From Heminiphilus faecis (GTDB taxonomy: Bacteria; Bacteroidota; Bacteroidia; Bacteroidales; Muribaculaceae), in the NCBI RefSeq assembly GCF_008728965.1, contig NZ_VSMC01000014.1:1-64000 (forward strand): DNA of 64,000 nucleotides, in the 5' to 3' direction. Numbering within the stretch: position 1 is the stretch's first letter; every line of letters begins with the position of its first letter. The position numbers and the translations under genes were made by a program. This document shows positions 17,273 through 27,245 of this stretch, one piece after another. The notes under the pieces are model-generated. The model made no database searches and was not told the origin of the DNA. It saw only the letters and a program-made list of their open reading frames with translations.

Positions 17273-18102
17273 TGAAACGCAACGAATTAATAGAAAACAT
17301 CAAGCGCAAGGGCTCGTTCCTGTGCGTAGGTCTTGACACCGACATCAAGAAAATACCGTCGCATCTCCTCGACTCCGACGATCCGGTCTACGAATTCAAC
17401 AAAGCCATCATCGATGCCACAGCCCCCTACTGCGTGGCCTACAAACCCAACCTCGCTTTTTATGAAGCAACAGGCGCACAAGGCTGGATAACTCTTGAAA
17501 AGACACTTAGATATCTGAAGGAAAACTATCCTGACCAGTTTATAATTGCCGATGCCAAGCGCGGCGACATAGGCAATACTTCAAAACTTTATGCCCGTAG
17601 CTTCTTCGAGCACCTCGATGTCGATGCCATAACAGTAGCACCTTATATGGGCGAAGACAGCGTGACGCCATTTCTCGGCTATGAAGGCAAATGGGTGATA
17701 TTGCTGGCTCTGACTTCCAACAAAGGGTCGCGCGACTTCCAGTTTATCGAAGACAAAGAAGGCACACGCCTCTTTGAGCACGTGATAACCACCTCGCAGA
17801 AATGGGCTTCGCCGGAAGAGATGATGTATGTGGTAGGAGCCACTCAAGGCGAGATGTTCAAAGACATACGCCGTGTAGCTCCCGACAGCTTCCTGCTTGT
17901 TCCCGGTGTAGGTGCACAAGGCGGTAGCCTTGAAGACGTAGCCCGCTATGGCATGAACGCCGACTGCGGTCTTCTCGTCAATTCCTCGCGAGGCATAATA
18001 TTTGCCTCGTCGGGTACTGACTATGCTGAAGCGGCGGCCAATGAAGCTGAAAAACTGCAAAAACAGATGCATGCCATCCTGTCGGAGGCCGGCATCATCT
18101 GA
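17272..18102 (+). CDS. pyrF: Orotidine 5'-phosphate decarboxylase, type 2
   Basis: PyrF catalyses the last step of UMP synthesis, decarboxylating OMP in the cytoplasm. The 276-aa length and the motif [19 protein letters not shown] (catalytic Asp-Lys network) assign it to the longer type 2 family found in Bacteroidota and actinobacteria. [10 protein letters not shown] near the C-terminus binds phosphate. The start overlaps the previous stop by 1 nt. Confidence 0.96.
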   Translation: MKRNELIENIKRKGSFLCVGLDTDIKKIPSHLLDSDDPVYEFNKAIIDATAPYCVAYKPNLAFYEATGAQGWITLEKTLRYLKENYPDQFIIADAKRGDIGNTSKLYARSFFEHLDVDAITVAPYMGEDSVTPFLGYEGKWVILLALTSNKGSRDFQFIEDKEGTRLFEHVITTSQKWASPEEMMYVVGATQGEMFKDIRRVAPDSFLLVPGVGAQGGSLEDVARYGMNADCGLLVNSSRGIIFASSGTDYAEAAANEAEKLQKQMHAILSEAGII

Positions 18103-18140
18103 ATTAATCAATTTTAGCACCTTTTCTCACAAATATGTAG

Positions 18141-18148
18141 TATATTTG
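18141..18148 (+). promoter_or_regulatory. -7 box of pgk
   Basis: TATATTTG matches the -7 consensus 38 nt before the pgk ATG. The gap between pyrF and pgk (85 nt) thus holds a fresh promoter. Confidence 0.6.
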
Positions 18149-18186
18149 CTCCTAATAAATATTGTCAACTTTATAATTTAACCAAA

Positions 18187-19437
18187 ATGCAAAAGATAGA
18201 CAACTACAACTTTGCCGGCAAAAAGGCAATTGTCAGAGTGGACTTCAACGTACCCTTGGATGAAAACGGTAAAATCACAGACGACACCCGTATCCGTGGC
18301 GCTCTTCCCACCCTCAAAAAAATTCTTGAAGACGGTGGTAGCCTTATAATCATGTCGCATATGGGCAAGCCCAAAGGCAAGGTAAACCCCAAGTTCTCGC
18401 TCGCACAGATCAAGGACGACGTAGCCAAGGCGCTCGGCCGTGACGTGAAATTCGCTCCTGACTGCGCCAACGCTGCCGAAGCAGCAGCCAATCTCAAACC
18501 CGGTGAAGTGCTTCTTCTTGAAAACCTCCGCTTCTATCCCGAAGAAGAGGGCAAGCCCGTAGGCATCGACAAAGAAGATCCCGGCTACGAAGCAGCCAAA
18601 AAAGAAATGAAAGAGCGTCAGAAAGCATTTGCCAAGACTCTTGCAAGCTATGCCGACGTGTATGTAAACGATGCATTCGGAACAGCTCACCGCAAACATG
18701 CTTCTACAGCTGTTATCGCCGACTCCTTCCAGCCCGACAGCAAAATGCTCGGTTATCTTATGGAAAAGGAAGTACAAGCCGTTGACAACATCCTCAGCAA
18801 TATCAAACGTCCGTTCACAGCCATCATGGGCGGTTCAAAAGTTTCTACCAAAATCGGTATTATCGAGAACCTCATGGATAAAGTGGACAATCTCATCCTT
18901 TGCGGCGGCATGACCTACACTTTCGCCAAAGCTCAGGGCGGCAAAATCGGCAAATCAATAGTTGAAGACGATAAACTCGACCTCGCTCTCGACATCATCA
19001 AGAAAGCCAAAGAAAAAGGAGTCAATCTCATTCTCGGCACCGACTGTGTGGCAGCCGACGACTTCAGCAATGACGCCAAGACAATGATATGCCCCTGCAA
19101 TGACATACCTGACGGATGGGAAGGTCTTGATGCAGGTCCCGAAACCCGTAAAGCATTCGCCGACGCCATACGTCCCTCGAAGACCATCCTTTGGAACGGC
19201 CCCGCAGGAGTATTTGAATTTGACAACTTCACCGCCGGCTCACGCGCCATAGCAGAAGCCATCGTAGAAGCTACCGACAACGGCGCATTCTCGCTCGTAG
19301 GCGGCGGCGACTCTGTAGCTTGTGTCAACAAGTTCGGTCTTGCCGATCAGGTGTCTTACGTATCTACAGGTGGCGGCGCTCTTCTCGAAGCCATCGAAGG
19401 CAAAGTGCTCCCCGGTGTGGCAGCAGTCAAAGGCTAA
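18187..19437 (+). CDS. pgk: Phosphoglycerate kinase
   Basis: This glycolytic enzyme interconverts 1,3-bisphosphoglycerate plus ADP and 3-phosphoglycerate plus ATP. The protein has 416 aa. Substrate-binding motifs are [18 protein letters not shown] and ENLRFYPEE (N-domain). The nucleotide-binding C-domain carries [21 protein letters not shown] and the terminal GGGDSVAC. It is monocistronic between its own promoter and a strong terminator. Confidence 0.98.
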   Translation: MQKIDNYNFAGKKAIVRVDFNVPLDENGKITDDTRIRGALPTLKKILEDGGSLIIMSHMGKPKGKVNPKFSLAQIKDDVAKALGRDVKFAPDCANAAEAAANLKPGEVLLLENLRFYPEEEGKPVGIDKEDPGYEAAKKEMKERQKAFAKTLASYADVYVNDAFGTAHRKHASTAVIADSFQPDSKMLGYLMEKEVQAVDNILSNIKRPFTAIMGGSKVSTKIGIIENLMDKVDNLILCGGMTYTFAKAQGGKIGKSIVEDDKLDLALDIIKKAKEKGVNLILGTDCVAADDFSNDAKTMICPCNDIPDGWEGLDAGPETRKAFADAIRPSKTILWNGPAGVFEFDNFTAGSRAIAEAIVEATDNGAFSLVGGGDSVACVNKFGLADQVSYVSTGGGALLEAIEGKVLPGVAAVKG

Positions 19438-19455
19438 AGATTATATACTATTGAA

Positions 19456-19498
19456 AATGAAAGGTATGCGCTGTCAGCGTCGTACCTTTCATTTTTTT
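19456..19498 (+). terminator. Rho-independent terminator of pgk
   Basis: AATGAAAGGTA (19456-19466) and TACCTTTCATT (19483-19493) form an 11-bp perfect stem followed by a T-run. It lies about 20 nt past the pgk stop and just upstream of the next gene. Confidence 0.85.
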
Positions 19499-19512
19499 AT
19501 AAATATCAAAAC

Positions 19513-20700
19513 ATGTGCTCCGAATACGACAACGATGAATTCTGGGAGTGGGTACACGCCAACTCCGATAATGACCCGGTAAAATTGCGACTTAAGTGGC
19601 AAGGAAAATTACCGTGGGCCAATCTCGCCATACTCCAGATAGAATGTCGACGCAAGTCACGCAAGAAGTTGGCCGAAGAACTCACCTGCCCTACTTTCTT
19701 TTTCCCTACAGCACTTTCGGCCGAACAGTGTACAAGCGACATCCTCGCCGACTTTCATGCATCGCTGATAGCTCCCGGATGTACCATGCTCGACCTCACA
19801 TGCGGCCTTGGCATCGATGTATATCACGCAGCCCGTCGCGCATCGGAGGTCACGGCAGTAGACATGAACCCCGAGATAACCGGAGCAGTCAGGCACAATG
19901 CCGCCGCACTCGGCCATGACAACATAACGGCCGTCACCGCCGACTGCCGCGAATTTATCAAAAGCACCGACAAGCACTATGACATCGTGTTTATCGACCC
20001 CGCACGTCGAGGCACAAACGGAGAGCGCAGATATAGGCTGACCGACTGCTCGCCCGACGTGACATCAATGCTTGATGACATCGCGGCTGTCGCTGACAGA
20101 CTCATACTCAAGGCTTCGCCCATGCTCGACATAACACAGGTGCTTCGCGAACTTCCCCACACGACCGACATATACGTTACCGGCACATCGACAGAATGCA
20201 AAGAGATTGTAGCCGATGTAATATTTGACAACAAGCACACGTCCGAGCCGGTAATACACGTCATGACCCCTCTGTACGACTTCTCGTTCACGCAAAGCGA
20301 GGAAGCCTCGGCCACCCCCGATTACGACCTGCCTGTTGCCGGAGAGTATCTTTACGAACCGGGAGCTGCCGTGATGAAAGCGGCTCCGTTCAAGTTGCTG
20401 TCGCAACGTTACGGGCTAAAAAAACTCCACCCCAACACGCATCTGTATCACTCCGCGGCCCGCATCGCTGACTTCCCCGGCGAGACATGGCGCATAGACC
20501 GCGTAGCCGACTTCTCGTCACACGAGATAAAAGCCATATCCCGGCAATACGACCGCCTGAACATAGCCACACGCAACTTCGACATGCCGGCCGACACCCT
20601 GCGCAAAAAACTGAAAGTAAAAGACGGAGGCACCCAACGCCTCATAGCCGCCACCCTCGCCGACAACAGCAAAGCCATGCTCCTCCTCTCCACGCCCTGA
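19513..20700 (+). CDS. THUMP-like-domain class I methyltransferase (PG_1098-type)
   Basis: This 395-aa protein has a central Rossmann methyltransferase fold. The AdoMet motif I is LDLTCGLGIDVYHAAR (about residues 93-108), followed by VDMNPE, and IDPARRG serves as motif IV. A C-terminal THUMP-like segment runs from about residue 300. The family is Bacteroidota-typical and annotated as a putative RNA methyltransferase; the substrate is not established. No clear -7 box was noted between the pgk terminator and this start. Confidence 0.85.
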   Translation: MCSEYDNDEFWEWVHANSDNDPVKLRLKWQGKLPWANLAILQIECRRKSRKKLAEELTCPTFFFPTALSAEQCTSDILADFHASLIAPGCTMLDLTCGLGIDVYHAARRASEVTAVDMNPEITGAVRHNAAALGHDNITAVTADCREFIKSTDKHYDIVFIDPARRGTNGERRYRLTDCSPDVTSMLDDIAAVADRLILKASPMLDITQVLRELPHTTDIYVTGTSTECKEIVADVIFDNKHTSEPVIHVMTPLYDFSFTQSEEASATPDYDLPVAGEYLYEPGAAVMKAAPFKLLSQRYGLKKLHPNTHLYHSAARIADFPGETWRIDRVADFSSHEIKAISRQYDRLNIATRNFDMPADTLRKKLKVKDGGTQRLIAATLADNSKAMLLLSTP

Positions 20701-20766
20701 CCCCGCTCTGTGACATTACCTCCAACCATCGGGTCAATGACTGTAAACAACTGATAAACAGCGGCT

Positions 20767-20881
20767 GTAGTAGGGACGCCAGTACCACGGCGTCCGGCTG
20801 CGACCCGAATGGTCTTCGGCAAAAGCCCGACAAGCATGACCATACGGATATGCGGGCGCCGTACTACCGGCTCCCCTACCG
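20767..20881. repeat. Dispersed palindromic repeat, copy B (full unit)
   Basis: The left arm (20768-20797, TAGGGACGCCAGTACCACGG and following) and right arm (20840-20881, CCATACGG then GCGGGCGCCGTACTACCGG) are imperfect inverted copies of about 27 nt, GTAGGGACGCC against GGCTCCCCTAC at the ends. The right arm matches copy A and the reverse complement of the left arm of copy C. Confidence 0.6.
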
Positions 20882-20928
20882 ACTTGTTAACCTACCAAAA
20901 TCAACCTACAACAGTGAAACAACAGATT

Positions 20929-21123
20929 ATGTCAGAAAAGGAGCGTAACGAAATTCTTGAAAAAATAACAAGAGGACTTCAGTTGGCCAACGAGAATATG
21001 CTGCGGGCAAAGAAAGCACGTGGAGAAAAAGTCGTATACGCACGACCCAACGGCAAGATCTATACTATAAAAGCCAGTACAGCACTAAAAAAATACCTTG
21101 CCAACAAACAAGCCAACTCTTAA
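20929..21123 (+). CDS. Small basic protein of unknown function
   Basis: This encodes 64 aa from the ATG at 20929; an in-frame GTG at 20914 is an alternative start. It is highly charged: an N-terminal helix EKERNEILEKITRGLQLANE, then a KKARGEKVVYARPNGKIYTIKA beta-hairpin-like part. The composition is protein-like and differs from the repeat DNA upstream, so the longer open frame reaching back to 20809 is not used. The family is not recognised. It ends 10 nt from the convergent end of the polysaccharide operon. Confidence 0.6.
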   Translation: MSEKERNEILEKITRGLQLANENMLRAKKARGEKVVYARPNGKIYTIKASTALKKYLANKQANS

Positions 21124-21133
21124 GCGACAACCG

Positions 21134-21898
21134 TCAGACCCTCGGTCGGGATCCGCTTACCGCACACTTGGTAACGAATGTGTCCCAAGTAAACAATACA
21201 GGGAATTCAATCAATACGTTGTATAACCTCCCCCACAACCCTTTTTCATGGAAGAGGCGGTAGAACGCACGCAGATTATACTTGTTGACCCAGTCGGGAT
21301 AATAATTTATGGCATTGGCCGACTGATGCAAAAAACCTCCACAGGTAAAAACGATGCCTTTATAACCTGCATTTTTCAGATCCAAGGCAAACTGTTCCTG
21401 AAGCGGCGACCCCATGCCCACTATTGTAAAATCACTACCCGCACTGACTATATCGGCAATAGCTTTACAACGATCCTCCACATCTATAAAATAGCCATTG
21501 CGATAGCCGGCAATCGCCATCGACGGATAGCTTTTACGGAACTGGGCTATGGTACGCTCAAGAGTTTCCTGCCGAGTGCCCAAAAAGTATATGCTTCGCC
21601 CTACTCCCCGACCATTAAGATAAGAAAACAAATCGGCTGCCATACTCGACATATCGAAACTCAACCTCGGCACACGCCGCCCCCAGAGCAACCGTATAAG
21701 CCAGCACATAGTCATCCCGTCAACAAACAATCCATCCATTGATTCATACAATTCAGGATGACAGCGCACAAGATGATAAGAATACGGATTTACGCAAGTA
21801 TAGACACGACCGTTTTCGGCAATAAATGTGCCTATCGGATACGTATAAGCGGAGTCTGCGATTTTTCGCACAAACCCTCGGTTATTCATAAAATTCAA
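21134..21898 (-). CDS. WecG/TagA/CpsF-family glycosyltransferase
   Basis: This 254-aa GT26 protein transfers a sugar (ManNAc or ManNAcA in known members) onto a lipid-linked primer at the inner leaflet of the cytoplasmic membrane. Family landmarks are VNPYSYHLVRCHPEL, DGMTMCWLIRLL, IYFLGTRQETLE and VGMGSPLQEQFALD. It is the last gene of the operon. Its GC content is higher than the genes just upstream, matching the chromosome rather than the low-GC central genes. The donor sugar cannot be read from the sequence. Confidence 0.9.
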   Translation of the reverse strand: MNFMNNRGFVRKIADSAYTYPIGTFIAENGRVYTCVNPYSYHLVRCHPELYESMDGLFVDGMTMCWLIRLLWGRRVPRLSFDMSSMAADLFSYLNGRGVGRSIYFLGTRQETLERTIAQFRKSYPSMAIAGYRNGYFIDVEDRCKAIADIVSAGSDFTIVGMGSPLQEQFALDLKNAGYKGIVFTCGGFLHQSANAINYYPDWVNKYNLRAFYRLFHEKGLWGRLYNVLIEFPVLFTWDTFVTKCAVSGSRPRV

Positions 21899-21900
21899 AC

Positions 21901-23151
21901 CTAAGATTTATAATATCTATATGGCCAAATGATGCCATATTGGTATCCTTGAATCAAAAAATATAATTGGAATACTCGTATTTGATCAGTTATAGGAGTA
22001 CTCATCCCAACAATTAGGGCTGATATCAACCACAAAAGATTTGCTGTTGAGAATTTGCTTATAAACAAATCCTTCAATTTTAATCCTCTAGCAGCCACCA
22101 CAAAAAAATTCAATTGAATAGAAACAAATACGATAGTACCGATAATACCCCACGAAGATAAATAATAACCTAATTGAATTTCAATCGGATAATTATTTTT
22201 AGCTGGTCCAACTCCAAAAAGTATTGATTTCAAAAGCCGCTCTATAGCCACTGCCAATTGTCCACTTCTAGTACCTAGTGAACCATCAGCTTCCTTTCCT
22301 GAAAGAGCATTAATTAATCGTTCGGAATATTTAATAGAATCAGAGACTACTGGTATTTCCCATGTTACAGCAACTATATACAAAAATATTATAAGGGCTA
22401 TTACAATTGGAATTATTATTGTCTTTTTTAAAGCTGATATTTTTGAAAATACAAAAAAATATAATAGAGTTACAATAATAAATGCTAAGATTACTGATCT
22501 AGATCCAATCAGCATCATTACAATACAACTAACAAAAAACGTTATTGCTTTATGAGAATAAAATGTCAGAGCAATCGCATATCCAAATAAACAGACAAAG
22601 CCAAAATTATAACAAAATCCAAATGTTCCAGAATACCTTATATAATTCAATTCTCCATATTCAAAAACAGCATAGAGATTTGTTATTGCCTGAAATGACT
22701 CATTAAATTTTAATATGTCAAATATAAATGATAAGAGAGTCAGTACGACAACTGAGGTAACTAAAAAATAACTTTTCTCAAGTTTTATGCCCAGAACATA
22801 TCCAATGATAAAAAAATATAAATAGAATAATGGTCGAAGTATATCTGAGAAATCTTTTAGGATAATTTCATTATTAATGAAAGGCTGTATTGCTAATGTT
22901 GCAATATATGTTAAACTCCATAAAAAGAATAATTTGTATATCGTGGGAAGTGGAAATCTATAAGACTTAGTTTCTAAAAAAAATGGTAGTGTAAGGACAA
23001 TAATAGCAAACAAATATATTAATTGTCCTGTGCCCAATGAGGTATATCCCCAAAATGTTGGGAAATACAGAATTAAAAATAATAATAATACTGTTTTTAA
23101 TTTAAATCTAAAATAAGTCGACGTACTCTTCAAATTGGTTCTTTTTATCAT
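21901..23151 (-). CDS. O-antigen/capsule polymerase, Wzy-like
   Basis: This protein has 416 aa from the ATG at 23151 (44-nt overlap with the preceding glycosyltransferase). About 11 hydrophobic helices surround a larger periplasmic loop near residues 260-320 (EIPVVSDSIKYSERLINALSGKEADGSLGTRSGQL). The loop with an RxGQ-like element and the membrane layout fit Wzy or O-antigen ligase-type polymerases. These join flipped repeat units on the periplasmic side. Sequence conservation in this class is low, so the call rests on topology and locus context. It is strongly AT-rich. Confidence 0.78.
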   Translation of the reverse strand: MIKRTNLKSTSTYFRFKLKTVLLLFLILYFPTFWGYTSLGTGQLIYLFAIIVLTLPFFLETKSYRFPLPTIYKLFFLWSLTYIATLAIQPFINNEIILKDFSDILRPLFYLYFFIIGYVLGIKLEKSYFLVTSVVVLTLLSFIFDILKFNESFQAITNLYAVFEYGELNYIRYSGTFGFCYNFGFVCLFGYAIALTFYSHKAITFFVSCIVMMLIGSRSVILAFIIVTLLYFFVFSKISALKKTIIIPIVIALIIFLYIVAVTWEIPVVSDSIKYSERLINALSGKEADGSLGTRSGQLAVAIERLLKSILFGVGPAKNNYPIEIQLGYYLSSWGIIGTIVFVSIQLNFFVVAARGLKLKDLFISKFSTANLLWLISALIVGMSTPITDQIRVFQLYFLIQGYQYGIIWPYRYYKS

Positions 23152-24241
23152 TTGAATTATTCCAAATTCTAGTGCCAATTACAGATGATTTTGTTTTCAT
23201 CTGATTCATAATCTTATTAGTGATATCTTCCGTCTCTGGTCCCAAACAAGCACCAAATTCTTCAAATTCACTAATCTCAAATGTCGCGTCTTTCCAATAT
23301 GAAGAATTTACGTCAAAATATTCTTTGGGTATTGCTTTTTCACTACCGACAAATGGAATACCTAAAGCAACTACTTCGCTAAGAACTATAGGACATCCTT
23401 CAAAGAAGCTGGGAAGTAAAAAAAGATTTGACTTAGCAATAAATTTGTAAGGATTACTTTGGTATGGAAGTATTATTATATCTTTTTCCAAATTTAAATC
23501 GCTAATAAATTCCATCAATTTACTTTTTAATATGCCCTCACCAATAATCAGTCCTTTTACATTTAATTGAGGATATTCCGTTTTTAGCTTTTTTATAACT
23601 TTAACTATTTTCCATTGTGCTTTTTGATAACAAAATCTACCAATGTTTGTAATATAACATGAATCGTTGTCTAATTCAAATTCAGTAATTGGCTCAGACG
23701 CCTGTTTTATTATTTCAGCCTTATCAATCCGATTGTTTATTGTAAATATTTTATTACTAGGGATGTTATATTCTTGAATTAAATCTTGTCGTATATTGTC
23801 AGAAACAACGATTATTTTATCTACTTTTGAATACGCCCTATTTATATCTGACTTAACAAACTTGTTAATCAAACTATTTAACTTGCGATATTGAATTGAC
23901 AATATATTGTGAACTGTTACAATTTTAGTAGCATCTATGTCTAACTTTGATACAAGAACATTACTCCGTTCAAGAAATGAAAATATGATATCAGGAGAAA
24001 AAGAGGACGCATATTTTCTTAACTTCTTAAAAAGTATTTTTTGTTGAATATATTTAATAACAATATTCGCTGAATTATTTTTTAAACCTGAAGCAGCAAT
24101 CGTTTCATTATTCCCATATAAAGAAAATATCTTAGTACTATATCCTTGAGATTTTAGGTAATTATTAAATTCCAACAATATTTTTTCAGCTCCACCTGAA
24201 GCTATTTGATCTATTACCAGTAGTACACGTTTATTCATCAC
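23108..24241 (-). CDS. Glycosyltransferase family 4 (GT-B fold)
   Basis: This 377-aa protein has an N-terminal acceptor-side Rossmann domain (VLLVIDQIASGGAEKILLEF, the GGAE signature). Its C-terminal donor domain carries NIGRFCYQKAQWKIVKV, GEGILKSKL and SFFEGCPIVLSEVVALGIP, in which the ExxxxE pair binds the nucleotide-sugar. It is a retaining-type enzyme adding a sugar to the growing lipid-linked repeat unit at the cytoplasmic face. It is low-GC. Sugar specificity is unknown. Confidence 0.9.
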   Translation of the reverse strand: MMNKRVLLVIDQIASGGAEKILLEFNNYLKSQGYSTKIFSLYGNNETIAASGLKNNSANIVIKYIQQKILFKKLRKYASSFSPDIIFSFLERSNVLVSKLDIDATKIVTVHNILSIQYRKLNSLINKFVKSDINRAYSKVDKIIVVSDNIRQDLIQEYNIPSNKIFTINNRIDKAEIIKQASEPITEFELDNDSCYITNIGRFCYQKAQWKIVKVIKKLKTEYPQLNVKGLIIGEGILKSKLMEFISDLNLEKDIIILPYQSNPYKFIAKSNLFLLPSFFEGCPIVLSEVVALGIPFVGSEKAIPKEYFDVNSSYWKDATFEISEFEEFGACLGPETEDITNKIMNQMKTKSSVIGTRIWNNSNDKKNQFEEYVDLF

Positions 24242-24265
24242 TTAATGTTTTATCGTTTGATCTTA

Positions 24266-25255
24266 TTAAAAAACATGTAATTTCCTACTGGCTACAACTA
24301 ACAACTTTAATAACTTAGGCGATGTTAGATATGCAATATATCCTAATCGCTTAACTTTAGATGGAAGAAGTAATTTGGGAAATTTTTTATTCAATGATCC
24401 GCGATAATTTTCATACCATAAAAAGTCAAAATTGTCAGAATAAAAGAATGTTTGCCAAAATTTATGTAGATAGCAAAAAGTTTGAAACTCATTATTGAAT
24501 TCTTCCATAAGCCCATTCTTATTTAATTCCGCCTCAATCAAATTTAACATTATTGATATATCTTTCTCTCCTTTTTTCCCAGACGATTTTACCAATGAGT
24601 TCTGATTAGTAAGCCTATAATGATATAATGGAATTTTAACAGTTGCTAATTTGGTCGCTTTTAAGTGAAGCATAAAATTTGCATAACAATCTTCACCCAT
24701 GCTAAATCTTGGATCAAATAATATTTCATTTTTAGTATAAAGAGTCCTTTTCACTAATCGTTGCCATACATTGAAATGCATTTGATTCATACATAGAAAT
24801 CTCTTTATGCCTTCTTTATTAGAACAGTCAAAATCATCAAGTACTATGGTCTCTTTATGCAACCGATTTTCATAAAACCCGCAACCAACTATATCCGCAT
24901 CTGTTTCTATAGCACACTTATACATTAACTGACACATCTCTGGCTCCACCCAATCATCACTATCGCAATGAATTATATACTCACCTGAAACATTATGCAA
25001 TGCAGTATTTCTCGCGCTTGGCAACCCCATATTTTTATTGTGATTGACAATTTTTACTTGATTACTACGCTCAGGATATTCTGAAACTATTTTCTTGAGA
25101 ATTTCTATACTTTTATCCCGTGTGCAATCATTCACAAAAACGAATTCAATGCTATCTTTCATAGTTTGTTCCATTAGGGAGCGTACACATTTTTCAATGT
25201 ACTTTTCTACACCATAGACTGGGACACAAACTGATACTTTTATGGTAGTTTCCAT
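24266..25255 (-). CDS. Glycosyltransferase family 2 (GT-A fold)
   Basis: This encodes 329 aa from the ATG at 25255, immediately after the preceding stop; an in-frame start 15 nt upstream would overlap it. The GT-A core is clear: KVSVCVPVYGVEKYIEKCVRSL, FVNDCTRDKS, GLPSARNTAL, HCDSDDWVEPEM (the DxD metal and UDP-sugar site), and GEDCYANFML as the probable catalytic acidic motif. It is an inverting transferase for repeat-unit assembly. Confidence 0.92.
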   Translation of the reverse strand: METTIKVSVCVPVYGVEKYIEKCVRSLMEQTMKDSIEFVFVNDCTRDKSIEILKKIVSEYPERSNQVKIVNHNKNMGLPSARNTALHNVSGEYIIHCDSDDWVEPEMCQLMYKCAIETDADIVGCGFYENRLHKETIVLDDFDCSNKEGIKRFLCMNQMHFNVWQRLVKRTLYTKNEILFDPRFSMGEDCYANFMLHLKATKLATVKIPLYHYRLTNQNSLVKSSGKKGEKDISIMLNLIEAELNKNGLMEEFNNEFQTFCYLHKFWQTFFYSDNFDFLWYENYRGSLNKKFPKLLLPSKVKRLGYIAYLTSPKLLKLLVVASRKLHVF

Positions 25256-25256
25256 A

Positions 25257-26099
25257 TCATTCACTAGCATTACACTCTATTCCATCAATAGTGAGTCCTG
25301 TTTTCAACGGTGGTATGATGGGAACAGAAACAGGGGACGTCAAGCGTTTGGAGAGCATAAATGCCATTTCAAACCGAAAATCATTAAACAATTCCTTTGC
25401 TCTATTAGTGGGAACTCCTGTTATTATATTTATTTTCCTATTTTTTAATTTATTGTGCTTCAGCCACAATCCGAGAGCCGTTTCAGCAAGATAGCCAAAT
25501 ACACGGCGCTGACGCGTATAACCGGAAATTTTTATCCTGCTTTCAGTAAGTTGAATTATAGGAAAAATGAAGTTGCAGTATTCATAAAACTTCTCTTTTG
25601 ACATCAGCATCATATTGCATTGACTGAATTTATTTTCCATAAAGTAATATGAAATTACATCCTCTTTGTATTCAGGAAATAGTGATAAGATTGAATCGAT
25701 AAAAACCGTTGCATCTTCAAGACATGTCCAATAGACAAGTTCATTGTAGACTGATGTTGAAAGTGTAAGTGGTTTTGCCAATAAAATGTCACGTGAGTTC
25801 ATCGCCTCACTTAATTCCGCATTTGTCATTTTGAAATAACGGCGGTAATGACAGAGACCGATGTAGTCGACGTCTTTGAGGTTTTTCCATGCCCAGTAGA
25901 GAGCGGTGAGCTCACAGTAGGATCCGTTTTTCTCGGAAATGTTGTCGCCGGTGTTGTCGCATTGGAATCCGAGGTCGAGTTCAGGGTGGAGTGCTTTGCC
26001 GACTTGTATTGGCATGTAGATATCGTCTTGACGTATATTAGGGTCTGCCTTATGGCAAGCCACAAGTATCTTTATTCGAGGCTGTTTCTTCTCATCCAT
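25257..26099 (-). CDS. DUF4422 family glycosyltransferase
   Basis: This 280-aa protein belongs to the DUF4422 family, which accompanies capsule loci and whose characterised relatives act as glycosyltransferases. Motifs are KILVACHKADP, NISEKNGSYCELTALYWAWKN and IGLCHYRRYF. The first 80-90 codons (25840-26099) have chromosome-like GC content while the rest is AT-rich. A recombination junction may therefore run through the gene. Confidence 0.85.
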   Translation of the reverse strand: MDEKKQPRIKILVACHKADPNIRQDDIYMPIQVGKALHPELDLGFQCDNTGDNISEKNGSYCELTALYWAWKNLKDVDYIGLCHYRRYFKMTNAELSEAMNSRDILLAKPLTLSTSVYNELVYWTCLEDATVFIDSILSLFPEYKEDVISYYFMENKFSQCNMMLMSKEKFYEYCNFIFPIIQLTESRIKISGYTRQRRVFGYLAETALGLWLKHNKLKNRKINIITGVPTNRAKELFNDFRFEMAFMLSKRLTSPVSVPIIPPLKTGLTIDGIECNASE

Positions 26100-26106
26100 T
26101 GCTTTA

Positions 26107-27234
26107 CTATTTAAAAAGGTTGAGGACTTGAGCGATGATGGGAGCCATGTCGTAATACTTGTATTCGGCGAGGCGGCCGCCGAAGATTACATTGGGCTCT
26201 TGCGTGGCGAGGGCGCGGTATTGCTCGTAGACGGCTTGGTTGCGGGCGTCGTTGACGGGATAGAACGGCTCCATGCCGTCGCGCCACTCGGTTGAGTATT
26301 CGCGCGAGATGACCGTCTTGGGGTTTTCATATACGGCGGCCCCGAAGGTCTCGAAGTGCTTGTGCTCGATGATGCGGGTGTAGGGCACGTCGGCCGAGGT
26401 GTAGTTGACCACGGCATTGCCCTGACGGTTGGCCTCGTCAAGAGTCTCCGTTTCAAAGCGCACGGTGCGGTATTCGAGCTTGCCGAAGCGGTAGTCATAA
26501 AACTCGTCGATTTTGCCGGTAAACACAATCCGGTCAGCCATCGACTCCCAATGCGCGCGGTTGGCGAAGAAGTCAGTGTCAAGCTTCACGTCGATGCCGT
26601 CGAGGAGTCCGTCGATCAGTCGGTTGTAACCGCCTATGGGTATGCCCTGATATGAGTCGTTGAAGTAGTTGTTGTCAAAGGTCATACGTACCGGCAGACG
26701 GCGTATGATAAAGGCCGGAAGCTCCGTGCACGGGCGCCCCCACTGCTTCTCGGTGTAGCCCTTTATAAGCTGCTCATATATATCCTTGCCGATAAGTGTA
26801 AGTGCCTGCTCTTCAAGATTGCGCGGCTCGGTCACTCCCTCGGCTTCCATTGCGGCAACGGCATCGCGGCGCTGCTCTTCGAGCTTGGCCTGCGCCTCGG
26901 CGGGAGTCCTGACTCCCCACATCTGATAGAAGGTGTTCATGTTGAACGGCAGATTATACAACCGCCCGTCAGGAGCCTGTGCCACAGGAGAGTTTGTGTA
27001 GCGGTTAAACGGCACAATGGAGTTGACAAAATCCCACACCTCACAGTCAGACGTGTGGAATATGTGCGCCCCATACTTGTGCACGTTAATCCCCTCAATC
27101 TCCTCGCAATAGATATTGCCGCCCGAATGAGGCCGCTTGTCGATGACAAGGCATCGCTTGCCCCGCTTCCGGGCCAGATGCGCAAACGTGGCGCCGAACA
27201 ACCCGGCCCCCACTATCAGATAATCATGATTCAT
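26107..27234 (-). CDS. glf: UDP-galactopyranose mutase
   Basis: This FAD-dependent cytoplasmic enzyme converts UDP-galactopyranose to UDP-galactofuranose, so the polysaccharide probably contains Galf. It has 375 aa from the ATG at 27234. A longer frame to 27249 would overlap the preceding gene. The FAD dinucleotide motif is VGAGLFGATFAHLA at the N-terminus. HKYGAHIFHTSD, GYTEKQWGRPC and PVRMTFDNNYFNDSYQGIP carry substrate-contact residues, including conserved arginines. GC content is high, unlike the flanking genes. Confidence 0.96.
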   Translation of the reverse strand: MNHDYLIVGAGLFGATFAHLARKRGKRCLVIDKRPHSGGNIYCEEIEGINVHKYGAHIFHTSDCEVWDFVNSIVPFNRYTNSPVAQAPDGRLYNLPFNMNTFYQMWGVRTPAEAQAKLEEQRRDAVAAMEAEGVTEPRNLEEQALTLIGKDIYEQLIKGYTEKQWGRPCTELPAFIIRRLPVRMTFDNNYFNDSYQGIPIGGYNRLIDGLLDGIDVKLDTDFFANRAHWESMADRIVFTGKIDEFYDYRFGKLEYRTVRFETETLDEANRQGNAVVNYTSADVPYTRIIEHKHFETFGAAVYENPKTVISREYSTEWRDGMEPFYPVNDARNQAVYEQYRALATQEPNVIFGGRLAEYKYYDMAPIIAQVLNLFK

Positions 27235-27245
27235 TATTGTAAGCC

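Noticed and set aside
18178-18777. 199-codon frame antisense to pgk
   Set aside because: Opposite-strand shadow; Phe/Cys-rich translation without domains.
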